A stretch of DNA of 64,000 bases from Lunularia cruciata (taxonomy: Eukaryota > Streptophyta > Marchantiopsida > Lunulariales > Lunulariaceae). The DNA lies in contig OX419755.1 in NCBI GenBank assembly GCA_948567375.1, forward strand, positions 33,981,001 through 34,045,000, in the 5' to 3' direction. Under the pieces are notes generated by a model. It saw only the letters and a program-made list of their open reading frames with translations. It had not been told where the DNA came from and did not search any database. The translations under genes and the position numbers were made by a program. Shown here piece after piece: positions 21,721-33,146 of the stretch (position 1 is the first letter of the stretch; each line of letters begins with the position of its first letter).

Positions 21721-22935
21721 CAATTGAACATCATCAACAAATATAGCTCTAACTACAACAAACTACTCTAGGGGAAAATGCAATCTATAACCTATCATCT
21801 CAACACACATTCTCACAATCTGTTGGTAATCACTTCTTGCCTCACCAAAGAGAAACATGGGTAGTTTGGTTGGTCATCACTCTAGTCTCACTATCAATAG
21901 CATACCAAAGCACCAGTGCTCTGAAGTCAAGGCACCTCACACAAACATGGTGCACAAATAGGAAGAAGAGAATGGAAGGGTCAATCACAAGAAATCTAAA
22001 CAAAAACCCTCCATCTCATAAATCAACATTGGACTGACTCTACCACCATTTGGCATTTGACATAATAGGAATTATTTTCTTCCTAAGCTACCAATATCAC
22101 GAAGAATAGGATCAAATTGTCCTTCCTAGCCAAAGCTACAAGTGTATAGATAATAGTAGAATAGTCACTAAGACAAAAAGTGAGGGTGGACCAATTATCT
22201 AGGGCACCAATCTAGGAACTAGAGATCTAGTGATCAAACCTTGTTGTATATAATCTAGCATGGTGGGTAGATTTTTCCAAAAAATGACCAAATTCTACCC
22301 TAAATTAGCTAGCCTCATGCAAAAAAGCATGCTTGATGGCCTTTCTAGGCTTTGGTAGCCTCTCATGGCCCTATGCCTCAAAGTCTCTAAATGCCAAATG
22401 AGCTTTTTCTTCTTACTACTTCAAACCCTTTCCAAATCTAGCAAACCTCCTCTAAATTTGGCTAAGCTCCTCCAACTCAAGCCGGCCTTTCTTCTTGCAC
22501 TTCAAACCTTCTCCAAATCTGGCTAACCTCCTCTAACTAAGCCCAAAATCTGAAGTAAAATTTGACATAAATCCCTTGAGTTGGCTAACCGCCAAAATCC
22601 TTTACTAACTCTCCAATTGAGTCAAATTGAAAAGATGGGTTCTCTAAATCACAAATTCATGGGAATGGGTTCCTAACTCTACCTTAAATTTCACTTTTTA
22701 AGCTCCACTTGCACCAAATTAGTCTTGCTTTCATCTCTTGAGCTCAAAATAAACACCATTGCTCAAAATTGACTTTCTTCTTAGAAAAATTTAACCAGTG
22801 CTTCTGCATACCGTCTGCCTCACTACCAAATATCAAATTATATCAATTTGAAGACTTTCTACACACAATCACTCCCAATGAAAATTTGAACCTCGATTGA
22901 GTTACCAATGATCAACAAGGCTTGGAGATACCATC

Positions 22936-23467
22936 AACACCCTTAATTCTTGCACCCAAATTCCCCTTGACCTCACTTCTTTGATGTAATCAGTTTGTTC
23001 ACACAACTCAAATCACAATCTATCAAATCAGTACTTGATATATCACTCAATAATCTGCTAACAATTGGACACTAATCATAGTCAAGCCACACTCACTCTA
23101 GCTAAGAAAATCCAGGTGATGCTCATTGGCCTCTATCCATCATAGCCAAGAACTCAAAGGCTCAACATCAAAGAAGAGAGCTCTTTGGAGATGCACTTAG
23201 AAACTATTACCCCTTGGTCTCCAACCTTAACGGTCATGCTGATAACACACCCAATAATGCAAACAGTGCAAGTGACGGCGTGCACTACCATGTAGTCAAT
23301 ACCTCAAACACAAAACTTGACCATGAATAAGTAGTCTATGAGTAATTACCAAAATACTCTTGACTACAAACACTACCACTCTAGAGTGTGTGCAATCTAG
23401 GTACAATGCTACAAATGGTGTGACATTGTTCATACTTTGAAAAAAAATTTACATGTACATTGCCACA
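22936..23467 (-). repeat. A1 5' LTR (approximate)
   Basis: The minus strand begins TGTGGCA at 23467, matching the A2 3' LTR at 31631. It shares the long segment 23040-23410 with 31085-31500. The inner end is uncertain: a TGGTATCTCC-like primer site near 22921-22936 is the best candidate. About 100 bp near its start are deleted compared with A2. The 21,720-22,920 stretch is the untranslated leader and start of gag, with nothing else recognised. Confidence 0.55.
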
Positions 23468-24900
23468 ATCCTAAAATAAGATGCCTTTTATCTTTATGAA
23501 AAGTAAATTATTATATATTTTTTATTGATAGGAGTACTTTGAACTTGTAGAGAGGTTGTTCTAGTTTTATGTGATTTAATATCAGAGCAAGAGGTAGCTT
23601 TTTTGGTTTTTAGTGCCAAGATATGCTCTTTGGTCATAATTGTTCATCTTTTGAGTTAAAGAAGTAAAATCAAACTTAATAGATTAATGCAGAAAGAATA
23701 TCTTAGAAACTCCTAATATCAAAACTAGAAATTTCTCTTATACCATGGAGTATAGCCGGTGGTTGGAACTCAAAAGCAAACTGATAATTTATGAAAGGGA
23801 AAATTTGGGGAACATTAGACACTTTGGCTTAAACAATAATATATTTCAATCATTGAAATTCATTCATTCAAGAGGATGTTTGAGTTTGATTCTATCAACT
23901 ACTGAAAGAATCACATCTCTCAATATTGAAGTTTATTGTTGTTACTATGCATAATGGTAAGTTTTTTGTTTTTTTGTTTCTTCAATTTCAATTTCAATTT
24001 CAATTTGCTAAAGTTGAAGAGAGAATTATAGTGTCAATTTTTGTTATTCAACTAAAGATATGAGAAGAGTTAGTTCAAAGAGTATACATTTTGCTTTTTG
24101 TAAATATATATTGGGAAGTTGTAACTTGCTCCGTGAGGAGTTCCATTATTAAGGTGAGGATAATTGAAGTTTTATTTTCAATTCCAATTTGTTGAAGTTG
24201 AGTTGAGGATTGTATTATCAATTTGTGTTATTCTCCTTTGTTTTGAATTTTTCTCTTTCCTTCTCCTTAAGGTAATTGGTCTTGGTGAATTTTATGAATC
24301 CCTTGAATACTTAAGAGACAATAATTGAATCCCCTTGTCAATATAATAAACCTTCCTATTGCTTAGAGCTATTGTTGTAGCAATATATGGAGGATAGATG
24401 ATATATACTTGTAAACATTGAATGATTTATTGACCTAAAATATGATATCTTTGGGTGGAACCTCACAAGAACAACTTTTTGATATAACTATATGATATCC
24501 TGTGTTTGTTATTGGTATATCTTTAGTTTTCAACTCAAATTTGTATCCTTCTCTTTGAGATTCTTTGAAAACTAGCAATATAGTTCTAAAAGTAAATTCT
24601 ATTTGTGACTTCTCAATGCATACTCTCATACTCATATACCTATTTGAAGCATTTCTAAAGCAGTTTTCTTATTCATTTTCATAGTCCAACTCACACTTTG
24701 GTGCACATCTAAGTTGGACTAAGAAATGACAAGTCCAATGTCTAAATCGACGTGCAAGTTTGAAGGAAGAAAATATTTCAATTTCCTTGCTGATGTTTAG
24801 TGATTGTGACACAAATGTTTCTAGATGATGAGATTGTGGTGAAATGCATAAAATGAGCCAACATATCATGCAAAAATGTGGAAGTTAGAGTGCATTGCAA
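23468..24900 (+). other. AT-rich stretch; possible copia-type primer site, otherwise unassigned
   Basis: Mostly AT-rich DNA. At ~23578-23593 TATCAGAGCAAGAGG resembles the primer site of plant Ty1/copia elements preceded by a T-rich LTR-like end. A 69-codon frame at 23745-23954 (MEYSRWLELKSKL) could be a gag start. No LTR pair or pol was found, so this remains weak. The later part may be the upstream region of the Helitron remnant. Confidence 0.25.
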
Positions 24901-24955
24901 GGTCATCTTAGTGAAATCCTCTTTTCTTGCTATGTTGTGAGAGTGGAAAATTGCA

Positions 24956-27330
24956 TTGCAAATTCTTCTTGCAATGATTCATGAATTAGAATCTCTTCTT
25001 TCTAACATTGAATCAAATGCTGCAAAGTTTGGTGAGCAAATCTACATGTACAAATATGCCTTTGCATTGACATCCTTGGGTGCTAACATAGATGGGACAA
25101 TTACCCATGGCAATGGTCCATATTCCCAATGGAGTATAACATAAGATTGGCTTATTCTTACCAGACAAAGGACATTGTACACAATTGTATATTCATGACA
25201 TTACACATCAACATCAACATCAACAAGAAGTAATGCCTTTCTTTGATCTCCAAATGTAACAATATGGAGTTTAGCGATGAAGTTAGTTGGGCTTACAAAG
25301 TAGCACATAAGATAAATTAGCCTAGAATATTCTAGAAGTACCTAGGAAGCTTCTCAAGAAGTTTCCCGGCTAGCTTAGCTTGCACCTCAAGTAAGTAGCT
25401 TCTAGAAGAAAGCTTCTAGAAGCTTCCAACTAGCTTAGCTTGCACGCCAAGTAGGGGGCTTCTAGAAGGAAGCTTCTTGAGAAGCTTCCTAGTTAATTTG
25501 GCTTGCACTCTAAGAAAGCGGCTTGAGGAAGCTTCTTGAGAAGCTTCTCAAAGGCCTTGTATACTACTTATAAATACCAAAGCCAAAGCTCTCATTCTAG
25601 GCATTTGGAGATTTCTCTCATTCAAGTATCCTAATGTGAGTTTCCATTCCCCTATTTCTCTCCTTGGATTTGGTCTTTTACACCAAACCTTAGCACAACT
25701 ACAAATAATGTTAAATGGTATTAATCCATATGTAAAAGTATTTTGACAAAAACAAGAGAGGCTTTTGACAAATGATACTAGCAATGCATCTATACCAAAA
25801 TTATCATTATATTTACTACCCATTAGAACATGTGATGCTTGATGCTATAATAGACCCACAACCAATGAAGTTGCAATGCTAGTGGTTGGAGATGGCTCCA
25901 AACATGTTGAAATTGTGATCTTGTGGTGAAAAATCATGATAGATATCTACAATACATCTCAAAGATCCATGTAGCATATATCCACTCTTATTTCCACATG
26001 ATGAAGATTGGATGATATCTTAGGATCCCATTGGTTATAATCCAAAATTTTGATCTTGTTGTTGTTAATGAGAAACATGAAGGGATGGCAGCCAAGTTAA
26101 AACAAAAAATGAGGTTGAAAATTCATCACAATCAAGGTGCAAGCATGTCATAATGATTGAGTACTATTTTTACCATCTTTACCACCAAAATGAAGATATG
26201 ATTGTCTTTCTATGTGGAGGACATCTAAGATAATAATACATTGTTGATGCTTATGCCTATATTGAGCATACTTGCCTAAATTCTGTACAATTTAATTTGT
26301 GGAAAATACAAGCAGAGCTATATCAAGATCTCCAAGATGCCATTGCAATTGGTTATAAAAATGTCACTATAGTTTGACAACATATCATTTTTCCCTCTTC
26401 CTTCATTAGTAGGCCTTGCCACATGGTGTAGACCTACCAAGATGTTATGGCCATTTGCCTTTGTGCTAGCAATCTTGATGGATTTCTGACTTTCACATGT
26501 AATCCTCAATGGCCATAGATCAAGCAACCTCAAGATCAGCCTGATGTGGTATCACATGTGTTTCATATGAAACCACAAGAACTTCACAATGGCATTCATA
26601 CAAAATATATTCTTGGTTGGACAATTGCAAGCATCCATGTCATTGAGTTACAAAACTAAAAAATATTGCATTTTCACATGATCATTTTCTTTGCCAAGGA
26701 GTGTAAACCATACACAGTGGAAGACATTGGCAAGCTTATTAGTGCTACAATTCTCAAAAATTAGAATAATTTTCTTTCTTATCATATTGTCACAAAGTGC
26801 ATGATGCATGGTTCTTGTGGCATCAACTTTCCCTAATGCACCATGTATAGTAGATAGTGCATGTCAAAAGTGCTATCCAAGAAATTTCAAATCCAAGACA
26901 TCCATTGATGTGAATGTTTATCCCATCTATCATTATAGAAACACAAGTGCTATAATTATGATGAAGAATATAGCTTTGGACAACCAATGGGTCATACCAC
27001 ACAATCTTTAACTTTCAAGTAAAATGCATATATCAATGTAAAGGTGTGCAATATTATTTAGGCTATAAAATATCTATTTAAGTATTTCTATAAAAAAACG
27101 CGATTGTGCTACTACGGCTATTACACACACTAGCACAAATGATGATGTTAATGGTCAACAAGTAGTTGATGAGATAGAGTACTATGTAGACTATCAATAT
27201 GTATTTTCATTTGATGTATCATGGTACATCTTCAAGATTGACATGCATGATTTCTATCTTGCTACATAATATATATAATGCCACTTGTAACATTAGAAAA
27301 TAGTCTTATTCAATGAAAATGCAATCTTCA
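24956..27330 (+). pseudogene. Helitron Rep/helicase remnant (Helitron-like N-terminal domain)
   Basis: A broken plus-strand reading follows the order of Helitron transposase N-termini: YKYAFALTSLGANID and GTITHGNGP (25040-25110), a 'LPDKGHCTQLYIHD' segment (~25155), MLNGINPYVKVF (~25705), YNRPTTNEVAMLVVGDGS (~25850), VDAYAYIEH (~26240), DGFLTFTCNPQWP (~26475), CMMHGSCG, then NAPCI and YPIYHYRNT (26800-26950), NQWVIPHNL (~26985), DEIEYYVDYQYV (~27170). Helitrons move by rolling-circle replication, and this region precedes and includes the Rep part. It carries many stops and is interrupted by a solo C LTR at 25255-25682. No helicase C-terminus or CTRR end was identified. Confidence 0.75.
25255..25682 (+). 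repeat. Solo C LTR with 5-bp target duplication
   Basis: 428 bp, TGTAACAATATGG to TTTTACA, flanked by CCAAA at 25250-25254 and 25683-25687. The Helitron reading resumes across it. It contains GAATATTCTAGAA (25325-25337), TTCTAGAAGCTTC (25414-25426) and TATAAATA (25569-25576). Solo LTRs arise by recombination between the two LTRs of an element. Confidence 0.95.
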
Positions 27331-28259
27331 AGCAATTGTTGAAAGATCCAATCTAATCCAAGACAATTTCTTGCACCTCACTTTCTATTCTTGAATCCAT
27401 TCTACCTCAAGATTATATACATCCAATGTGAGCAAGTGAGAGTATTGCTTGTAGAGAAGTTCTAATGAAGATAAACAATATGATTTACATCATGTGCTTG
27501 GCAAGAAATCTGCCACTGGTGATTACCATGGTTTGTGGATATTCTTATCCAAATGAAGATGATGGCAATCTCATCATGTTTTAGAAGGTGATGGCTTAGA
27601 AGCTCATCATGTTTTAGGGTATTGATTTTAGCAATGTAATAGATTCTCTCTCTATTCACTAGAGCTGGCATAATGGAAAGAAGTTGACCACTGCCACAAA
27701 TATAGCAAATATGTGCAAACAATGAGGTTGTTGCTCAGTCAATAATATGTGAAAATGTGTTTCAATGGATATATATACCTTTGATATTGGGATAATACTC
27801 ATATGTTTGTATTTCATTTTCTATTCTTGAATCCATTCTAATCTAAAAGTTGACCTCACTTTCTATTCTTGAATCCATTCCATATCAAGATTATGTATAT
27901 AGTGTAAGCAAGTGAGAGTATATTTTGTTTACCATTTTGGAAAAAAGTTCATGGACATACTAATGAATTCATCAAACTTGATAATTCTACCTATGGTGAT
28001 AATAATAGAATATAGATTTTCAATCTACATTCTATTATGATGCAATGGATCTAAATATACCAAATCCTTTTTCAACATCCAAAAAGATGATATTATGTAG
28101 TTAGATCAAAAGTGATGTTTATGGATTTCATAGTCCACAATTTTGGTGAAGAATATTATCAACAAATGATAACCTCTAAGGTCCTAATGCTAGTCTCAAT
28201 CATCTATGCTCTCTTTCAAGTCATCATATTAATCCTCTATTGAAGAAGGCAATAGCAAT
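27331..28259 (+). repeat. AT-rich spacer with dispersed direct repeats
   Basis: CCTCACTTTCTATTCTTGAA occurs at ~27376 and ~27853, with a shorter copy at ~27817; GTAAGCAAGTGAGAGTAT-like text follows two of them. They suggest a small non-autonomous element or LTR pieces about 480 bp apart. Nothing coding was recognised. Confidence 0.4.
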
Positions 28260-28271
28260 TGAGCATTTACC

Positions 28272-29345
28272 GTGTGTACAAATCATGGGGTTGGAAATTG
28301 CATGATAATGGAAGGAATGCAAAGGATTTTGCATGAGTTTTGGAAGATCAACATAACAATAGAAGCATTGCAAAGTCAGGTACATACCTTTAGGGATAAT
28401 CATGTAATGCAAGAAAGTGAATCATCGAAAAACCCAATAACAATGACTAAAATACTTGGAGAGTCACGTATGCTAATGACATTGATGCAATTAACAATGA
28501 AGTCACATTGTCATTACAGATGAAGAAGACATGAAACATCAAGCCTTACAAGGGACAATGTTCCATGGAAGTAGTGGAAAACTAGATTTCAAGAATGAAT
28601 CAATATTTCAGTTATTCACAACTAAGATCACCTATCATCCCATAGTTGTTTGCACGTGGGTACTTGACCGTTAAAGCCCTCACATGGTCTGATGATTGGG
28701 GAATAATCATTGTTGGTAGAAGGAAGAGGGATCACTTGGACGCTAATGCAAGAATGGTTGTTAAAGAATTTCCAATCTATGGATTTTGTACAAATGACTA
28801 AAACTTGAGTATGGAGGTTGAAGTAGAAAAACAACATATAAAAGTACATGGAGGCATTTATAGGTCATTCTATAGGTAGTGATAATTGATATGAGTCTCA
28901 CAAAAATTCCTGACAATTTCAAACATGAGTTAAAAGAGCAAATTCACCAAGAAGTAATGGTACCAAATCATTGCACTATTTTTGAAGGCATTGCTTATGC
29001 TCAAAGAATAGCATGAGTGCTTGGAGGAGATAAAGAGGTAGTCCTAACTCAACATTATCAGGTTGAAACAACACCCTTTGGTGGACCAATTCCTATGGAA
29101 TTGGTCAACCTTTGTTTTTGAGATTGAATAGCACAATCATTCCAAGGAGAACAAGGATGGATTGAAGAAAGGAGAGATGGAGTCTCACAAGGGGAAGGAG
29201 CTCAAGCAAAACAATGATGTTGTTATCATTGCAGCTGAATTGGGCACATATACATCAATTGTCATGCTTGCCTTCCTAGAGGCCCTTGGCCTCCATACAA
29301 ATGACCTTAGAACAATTTCAAGAGATGAATAGAAGAAGATGATGT
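28272..29345 (+). pseudogene. B2 gag
   Basis: The segment IEALQSQVHTFRDNHVMQES aligns with B1 gag LQSQVQILRNDQA. A later part (28915-29060) has FKHELKEQIHQEVMVPNHC and AQRIA, as in B1 VMVQNPCTVSKAIACARRI. The zinc knuckle near 29215-29260 reads CYHCS-stop-IGHIYINC. Several stops. Confidence 0.7.
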
Positions 29346-29402
29346 TGAAATCACAAAAAATGAAGATTGTGAGTAAATTTACCTAATGGCCTTATTGGCT
29401 CA

Positions 29403-29740
29403 ATGAAGAAGCATAAAAGTAGGAAGATGAAGAGGACAAGTGTGCAAAGGTTGAAGAGGATAAATGCACAACTAGTTGTCATAAATAGAGTCATAAAAAG
29501 CAATCAAGTGAGAGTAATGATAGACCCTAGAGCAATAGAGAATTTCTTATCTCACTCTATTGCAATAAGGTTGGAGATTGAACCAAAGAAGGATGAGAAC
29601 AAAGAAGTAGTGTTACCTATTGGTCAAATAAAGAGGATTGAGTTATTTCCTAAAAAGGTATCAAGAAGAAATTGAGTGGCAAATCATATGGTCAGCTCAT
29701 TACAATATGATCTTATGCATGATATAGATAGAGCACTAAA
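29403..29740 (+). pseudogene. B2 aspartic protease
   Basis: VRVMIDPRAIENFLSHSIA corresponds to the B1 protease, with Asp kept but Ser-Gly changed to Pro-Arg. It continues EVVLPIGQIKRIE. The frame breaks at ~29675. It lies between gag and RT. Confidence 0.7.
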
Positions 29741-29826
29741 ATCCCATAGTTGATTGGAGCAAGAAGATAATGAAAACTAGACAATGGAAGATCATTTGAG
29801 ATAGATAAAGATTGTAAAGGTAAGAA

Positions 29827-30967
29827 ATGCCTCTTTATGTCATAATTGTAATAGTTATCTATAAGATATATAAATGTTTCATGGGTCTAATAAGAGAAGT
29901 CCAAAGTGTACAACTTGATGGACAAGTTCTTGAGAATTTGAAAGATGTATTCAACGAGTTTCAAGATGTCTTTTTGGATGGATTTACCCTTAAGATTACC
30001 ACCAATAAGGAGAGTAGATCATAAACTTGAGATATTTCATACCAAGATATCTCTTTTTAAGGCCCCATATCAACTATCAACTCATGAGTTGGAAGAGTGA
30101 AATACTCAAGTTGAAAATCTGCTACAAAAAGGGTATATCCATACGTATCACCACATAAGAGTCACAGAGTCTTGTGTTGTTTGTGAAGAAAGATGGTATA
30201 ATGCACATGTGCATTGACTACCAAGGTCTAAATCAACAAATAATGAAAAAAATTACCCATGGATGACTTGTTTGATCAACTTAATAGAGCACAAGACTTT
30301 ACCAAATTAGATCTATTGAGTAGTTATAACCAAATCAAGATCACAAAGGAAGATGAACACAAAATTACCTTTTGAACAAGGTATGGTCACTTTGAGTACC
30401 TAGAGATGCCATTTGGCCTCACTAGGTGCGTAGTTGCTACTTTTATGAGATTGACAAATAATACATTTTTTCCAATAATTAGATAAGTCTATTGTAATTT
30501 TCCTTGATGACATCTTAGTTTATAACAAGACAATGAACGAGCACAAGCAACACCTGTGAGAAGCTCTCTAGATTTTGTGATAGAACCAATTGTATGCCAA
30601 AGTGTCAAAATGCAAGTTTGGCGTGTCTTAAGTAGATTACTTAGGGCATAAAGTAAGTACAAAGGTATCCAAGTGTTAACAAATAAACCAAAGGTTGTTC
30701 AAAAATAAAGTGCTCTAGAAGATTAGACTCAACTCAATAGTTTCTTAAGATTGATAGATTTCTATCATCAATTTGTCAAGGACTTTTCCAAGGATGGACA
30801 ACCCTCTAACATCTTTTCTTTGCAAGAGGAAGAAGTGGATGTGGGGAATTGCATACAAATTGGCCTTTCCAAAATTGAAGTTGCATTACTATATACTCTT
30901 ATCTTGAAATGGTATAACCCAAAATGTCCAATCAAGCTAGTTATAGATGCCTCAAGTGTTGTGATAG
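29827..30967 (+). pseudogene. B2 reverse transcriptase and start of RNase H
   Basis: MPLYVI and [20 protein letters not shown] match B1 at 7980-8056. RT motifs in broken frames: [62 protein letters not shown] (YxDD near 30505), LIDFYHQFVKDFSK, LKWYNPKCPIKLVIDAS. The reading stops at the junction with the A2 LTR. Confidence 0.8.
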
Positions 30968-31631
30968 GTGTTGTGCGTATATACATTGCTACAAAACATA
31001 CATCACTGTCCACATCATACACTATAGACACATAACTCACACATAAATCATACATAAACTCTAAAATGCCACAATAATCAATTCTTTTAAACCACCCGAA
31101 TCAACTCAACTCAGATCAATACTTGATCTATCACTCTATAAACTGCTAACAATTGGGCACTAATTACAATAAAGCCATATCTACTCTAGCTAAGAGAATC
31201 CACATGACACTCATTGGCCTCTATCCACCATAGCCAAGAACTTGAAGGCTCAACATCAGAGAAGTGAGCTCTTTGGAGCTGCACTTTGAAAATATACCCA
31301 TGGACTTAAGCTAGGTCTAAAACCGTAATAGTCTCACAGACTGCACACCCAGTAGTGCAAATGGTGAAAAGTGACGGTGGACCCCACCATGAAGTCAACA
31401 CCCCAAACACAAAATCTGACCATCCAAAAGTAGCCTATGAGTGATTGCTAAAATGCCTCTAACTACTATCACTACAACTTTAATATTTGAGCAATCTAGA
31501 TGCAACACTACAAATGGTATGATAGCTATCGTGCATATATACATTGTTACACAACATACATCATTGTCAACATCATACTCTATATACACATAACTCACAC
31601 ATAAGTTATACATAGACTCTAAAGTGCCACA
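30968..31631 (-). repeat. A2 3' LTR followed by a second partial LTR
   Basis: Minus-strand TGTGGCA starts occur at 31631 and 31076. The first LTR spans to ~31080. A second copy of the first ~109 bp of the LTR follows and is cut at 30968 by B2. The polypurine-like GTTTGGAGGAT precedes the first. Confidence 0.65.
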
Positions 31632-31797
31632 ATCCTCCAAACTGGCAGTTAGGTCCCTCTAACTCCAAATAGCCATCTACTCCACTTATATGGTATACTC
31701 TATGATAGACAAAGATTAGGAGCTCGGGTGCTATCAAGCCCCATTGTTAGTTGCCTATCTGCAATCTATACCATATAAAAGATGAACTAGCTATAGG

Positions 31798-32498
31798 TCA
31801 AGTACATCTAGGACATAACTATTGTCCTTGAGGAACCATTGTGAGAGAAGGAGTCATACATGCCATATGCCATCCTCTTGAATAGTTGTCACACATTAAC
31901 ATAGTAGCAGCTCTACCAAAAGAGCCGCATAACGTACACCACAAGCCTACAAGTGCCAAGCTTGGGTCCATAGTACCATCAATGTTTGGGAGGTGGCATG
32001 GTGCACATGATCCTTCCAGACAACACCATCACGTCCTTCCAACAAAAGGACTCTAGATGGAAAAACCTTGTGCACTCTCAAGATGGTGTGGCCTATAGAA
32101 ACATCAAGTATCATTGGTGTTGTATGCTATAGATATACATAGTTCCTTGGATGAAATTGATGGATTGAGGGTCTATAACCTCCTCTTCAAATAGTAGCAT
32201 GGCGTAAGGGATCTCTATGTTGAGCAATTGCCAAGTTCTCAAAGGCCATCAGCATCACTCTCCAAAAGATCTCTACCCATTGAGAACATGCATTCATCCA
32301 TACATCTAGATCATCCAAGTCCAAAACTATAGTAGCATCTTGACAAATGGCTGCAAGCAAATCTAGATCTCATTCATAGAGTAGAAAGTAAGGAAAGAAG
32401 GATGCTAAGGAGGCTTGCTGTCTAAATTGATAGCCCATGGCCAATTAAGGTAACTTGAGACCCCAATCTCCCAAGTGGCCTCTCTACAAACCATAATT
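31798..32498 (-). pseudogene. A2 integrase tail and C-terminal PHD-type finger
   Basis: A single minus-strand frame carries, after the integrase, the segments YRPSIHQFHP, HTILRVHKVFPS and VLLLEGRDGVVWKDHV. These lead into CTLCGSFGRAATMLMCDNY, then RGWHMACMTPSLTMVPQGQ, a stop at a Trp position, and LCPRC, ending at the stop 31798-31800. Ligands fit C4HC3: C-x2-C-x11-C-x2-(C, now Tyr)-x4-H-x2-C-x16-C-x2-C. The Trp before the last Cys pair is also a PHD hallmark. About 165 bp separate the stop from the LTR. In chromoviruses this position holds a chromodomain. Confidence 0.8.
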
Positions 32499-33128
32499 TT
32501 ACAATCCTCTCTTCATCATCTGAACCACTCTCTTTGCTAAGCCATCTTCCTCAAGGTGATCTAGGGAGGTAGTACAATGATTAATCAAAGCTTTGTCACA
32601 CAAGACTTGAAACTCCTCCAAGAACTCTGTATCGTGATTAGTCAAAACCTCAATTGGTGCACCAAAATGACTAAGAATCCGATCTAGGAATGAATAAGCT
32701 GTCCCTTCATTGGACTTGTCATGAAGTACCACCACCTCAATCCACTTGGAGAAGTACTCCACCATCACCAAAATGTAGTGATGATGTCTCACAATCAATG
32801 GTAAAGGTCCAACAGAGTCCAAACTCCAACAGTAACCCAATCCCATGATATTTAATGGGTATAATTGTGGTGTAGGGGCATTGAATGATGCTCTAACTCA
32901 CTTACAAACCACATTTGGCCACAAATTGCTATACATTGGTCTGCACTCCAATGTGGTCTGCACTCTGTGCCACCAATAATGACTCTGGAGTAAGCTATAT
33001 GTACGCTTTACTCCAAAATATCCTAGCTCCTCATGAGCATGACTGACTAATTGTAATCTTTGAGATGAAAGTGGTACTACTCTCACTCTACCATCCTCCC
33101 TCACATGCAAAAGGTGTCTGCACTCCAA
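32499..33128 (-). pseudogene. A2 integrase zinc-binding domain and catalytic core
   Basis: Zinc domain in 32898-33128: LVSHAHEELGYFGVKRTYSL, with the distal Cys pair decayed. Core in 32499-32846: WSLDSVGPLP (first Asp), ILVMVEYFSKWIE, then VLTNHDTEF, where the second catalytic Asp reads Asn. HLEEDGLAKRVVQ keeps the Glu region. This copy shows the A integrase best. It is inactive by the Asp loss and by frameshifts between the two segments. Confidence 0.85.
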
Positions 33129-33146
33129 TCTGAACTATTTGGCTCA

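Larger units (their letters stand above)
1..23467 (-). mobile_element. Family A Ty3/gypsy retrotransposon copy 1 (A1), nested and degenerate
   Basis: A minus-strand LTR retrotransposon in pieces. Its order in coding direction is 5' LTR (~22936-23467), gag (20026-21700), protease and linker (12313-14476), RT N-terminus (11955-12312), RT/RNase H (4155-5264), integrase (3360-3998), integrase tail plus PHD finger (294-929), and a 3' LTR start (1-123) cut by the window edge. Collinearity with A2 (30968-47943) shows which intervening blocks are insertions: 930-3359, 5265-11954 and 14482-20025. Every domain contains stops or frameshifts, so no product is expected. The pieces are one element because consecutive domains resume on either side of each insertion. 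Confidence 0.85.
28260..30967 (+). mobile_element. B-type chromovirus B2, truncated at both ends
   Basis: A plus-strand relative of B1. Gag is at ~28272-29345, protease at ~29445-29700, RT at ~29827-30560, and the RT thumb and start of RNase H at ~30600-30967. No LTR is present at the left. At 30967/30968 it is cut by the A2 LTR. The 28560-28860 region matches the leader part of gag only weakly. It is more diverged from B1 than the B LTRs are from each other, so it may be a subfamily. Confidence 0.8.
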
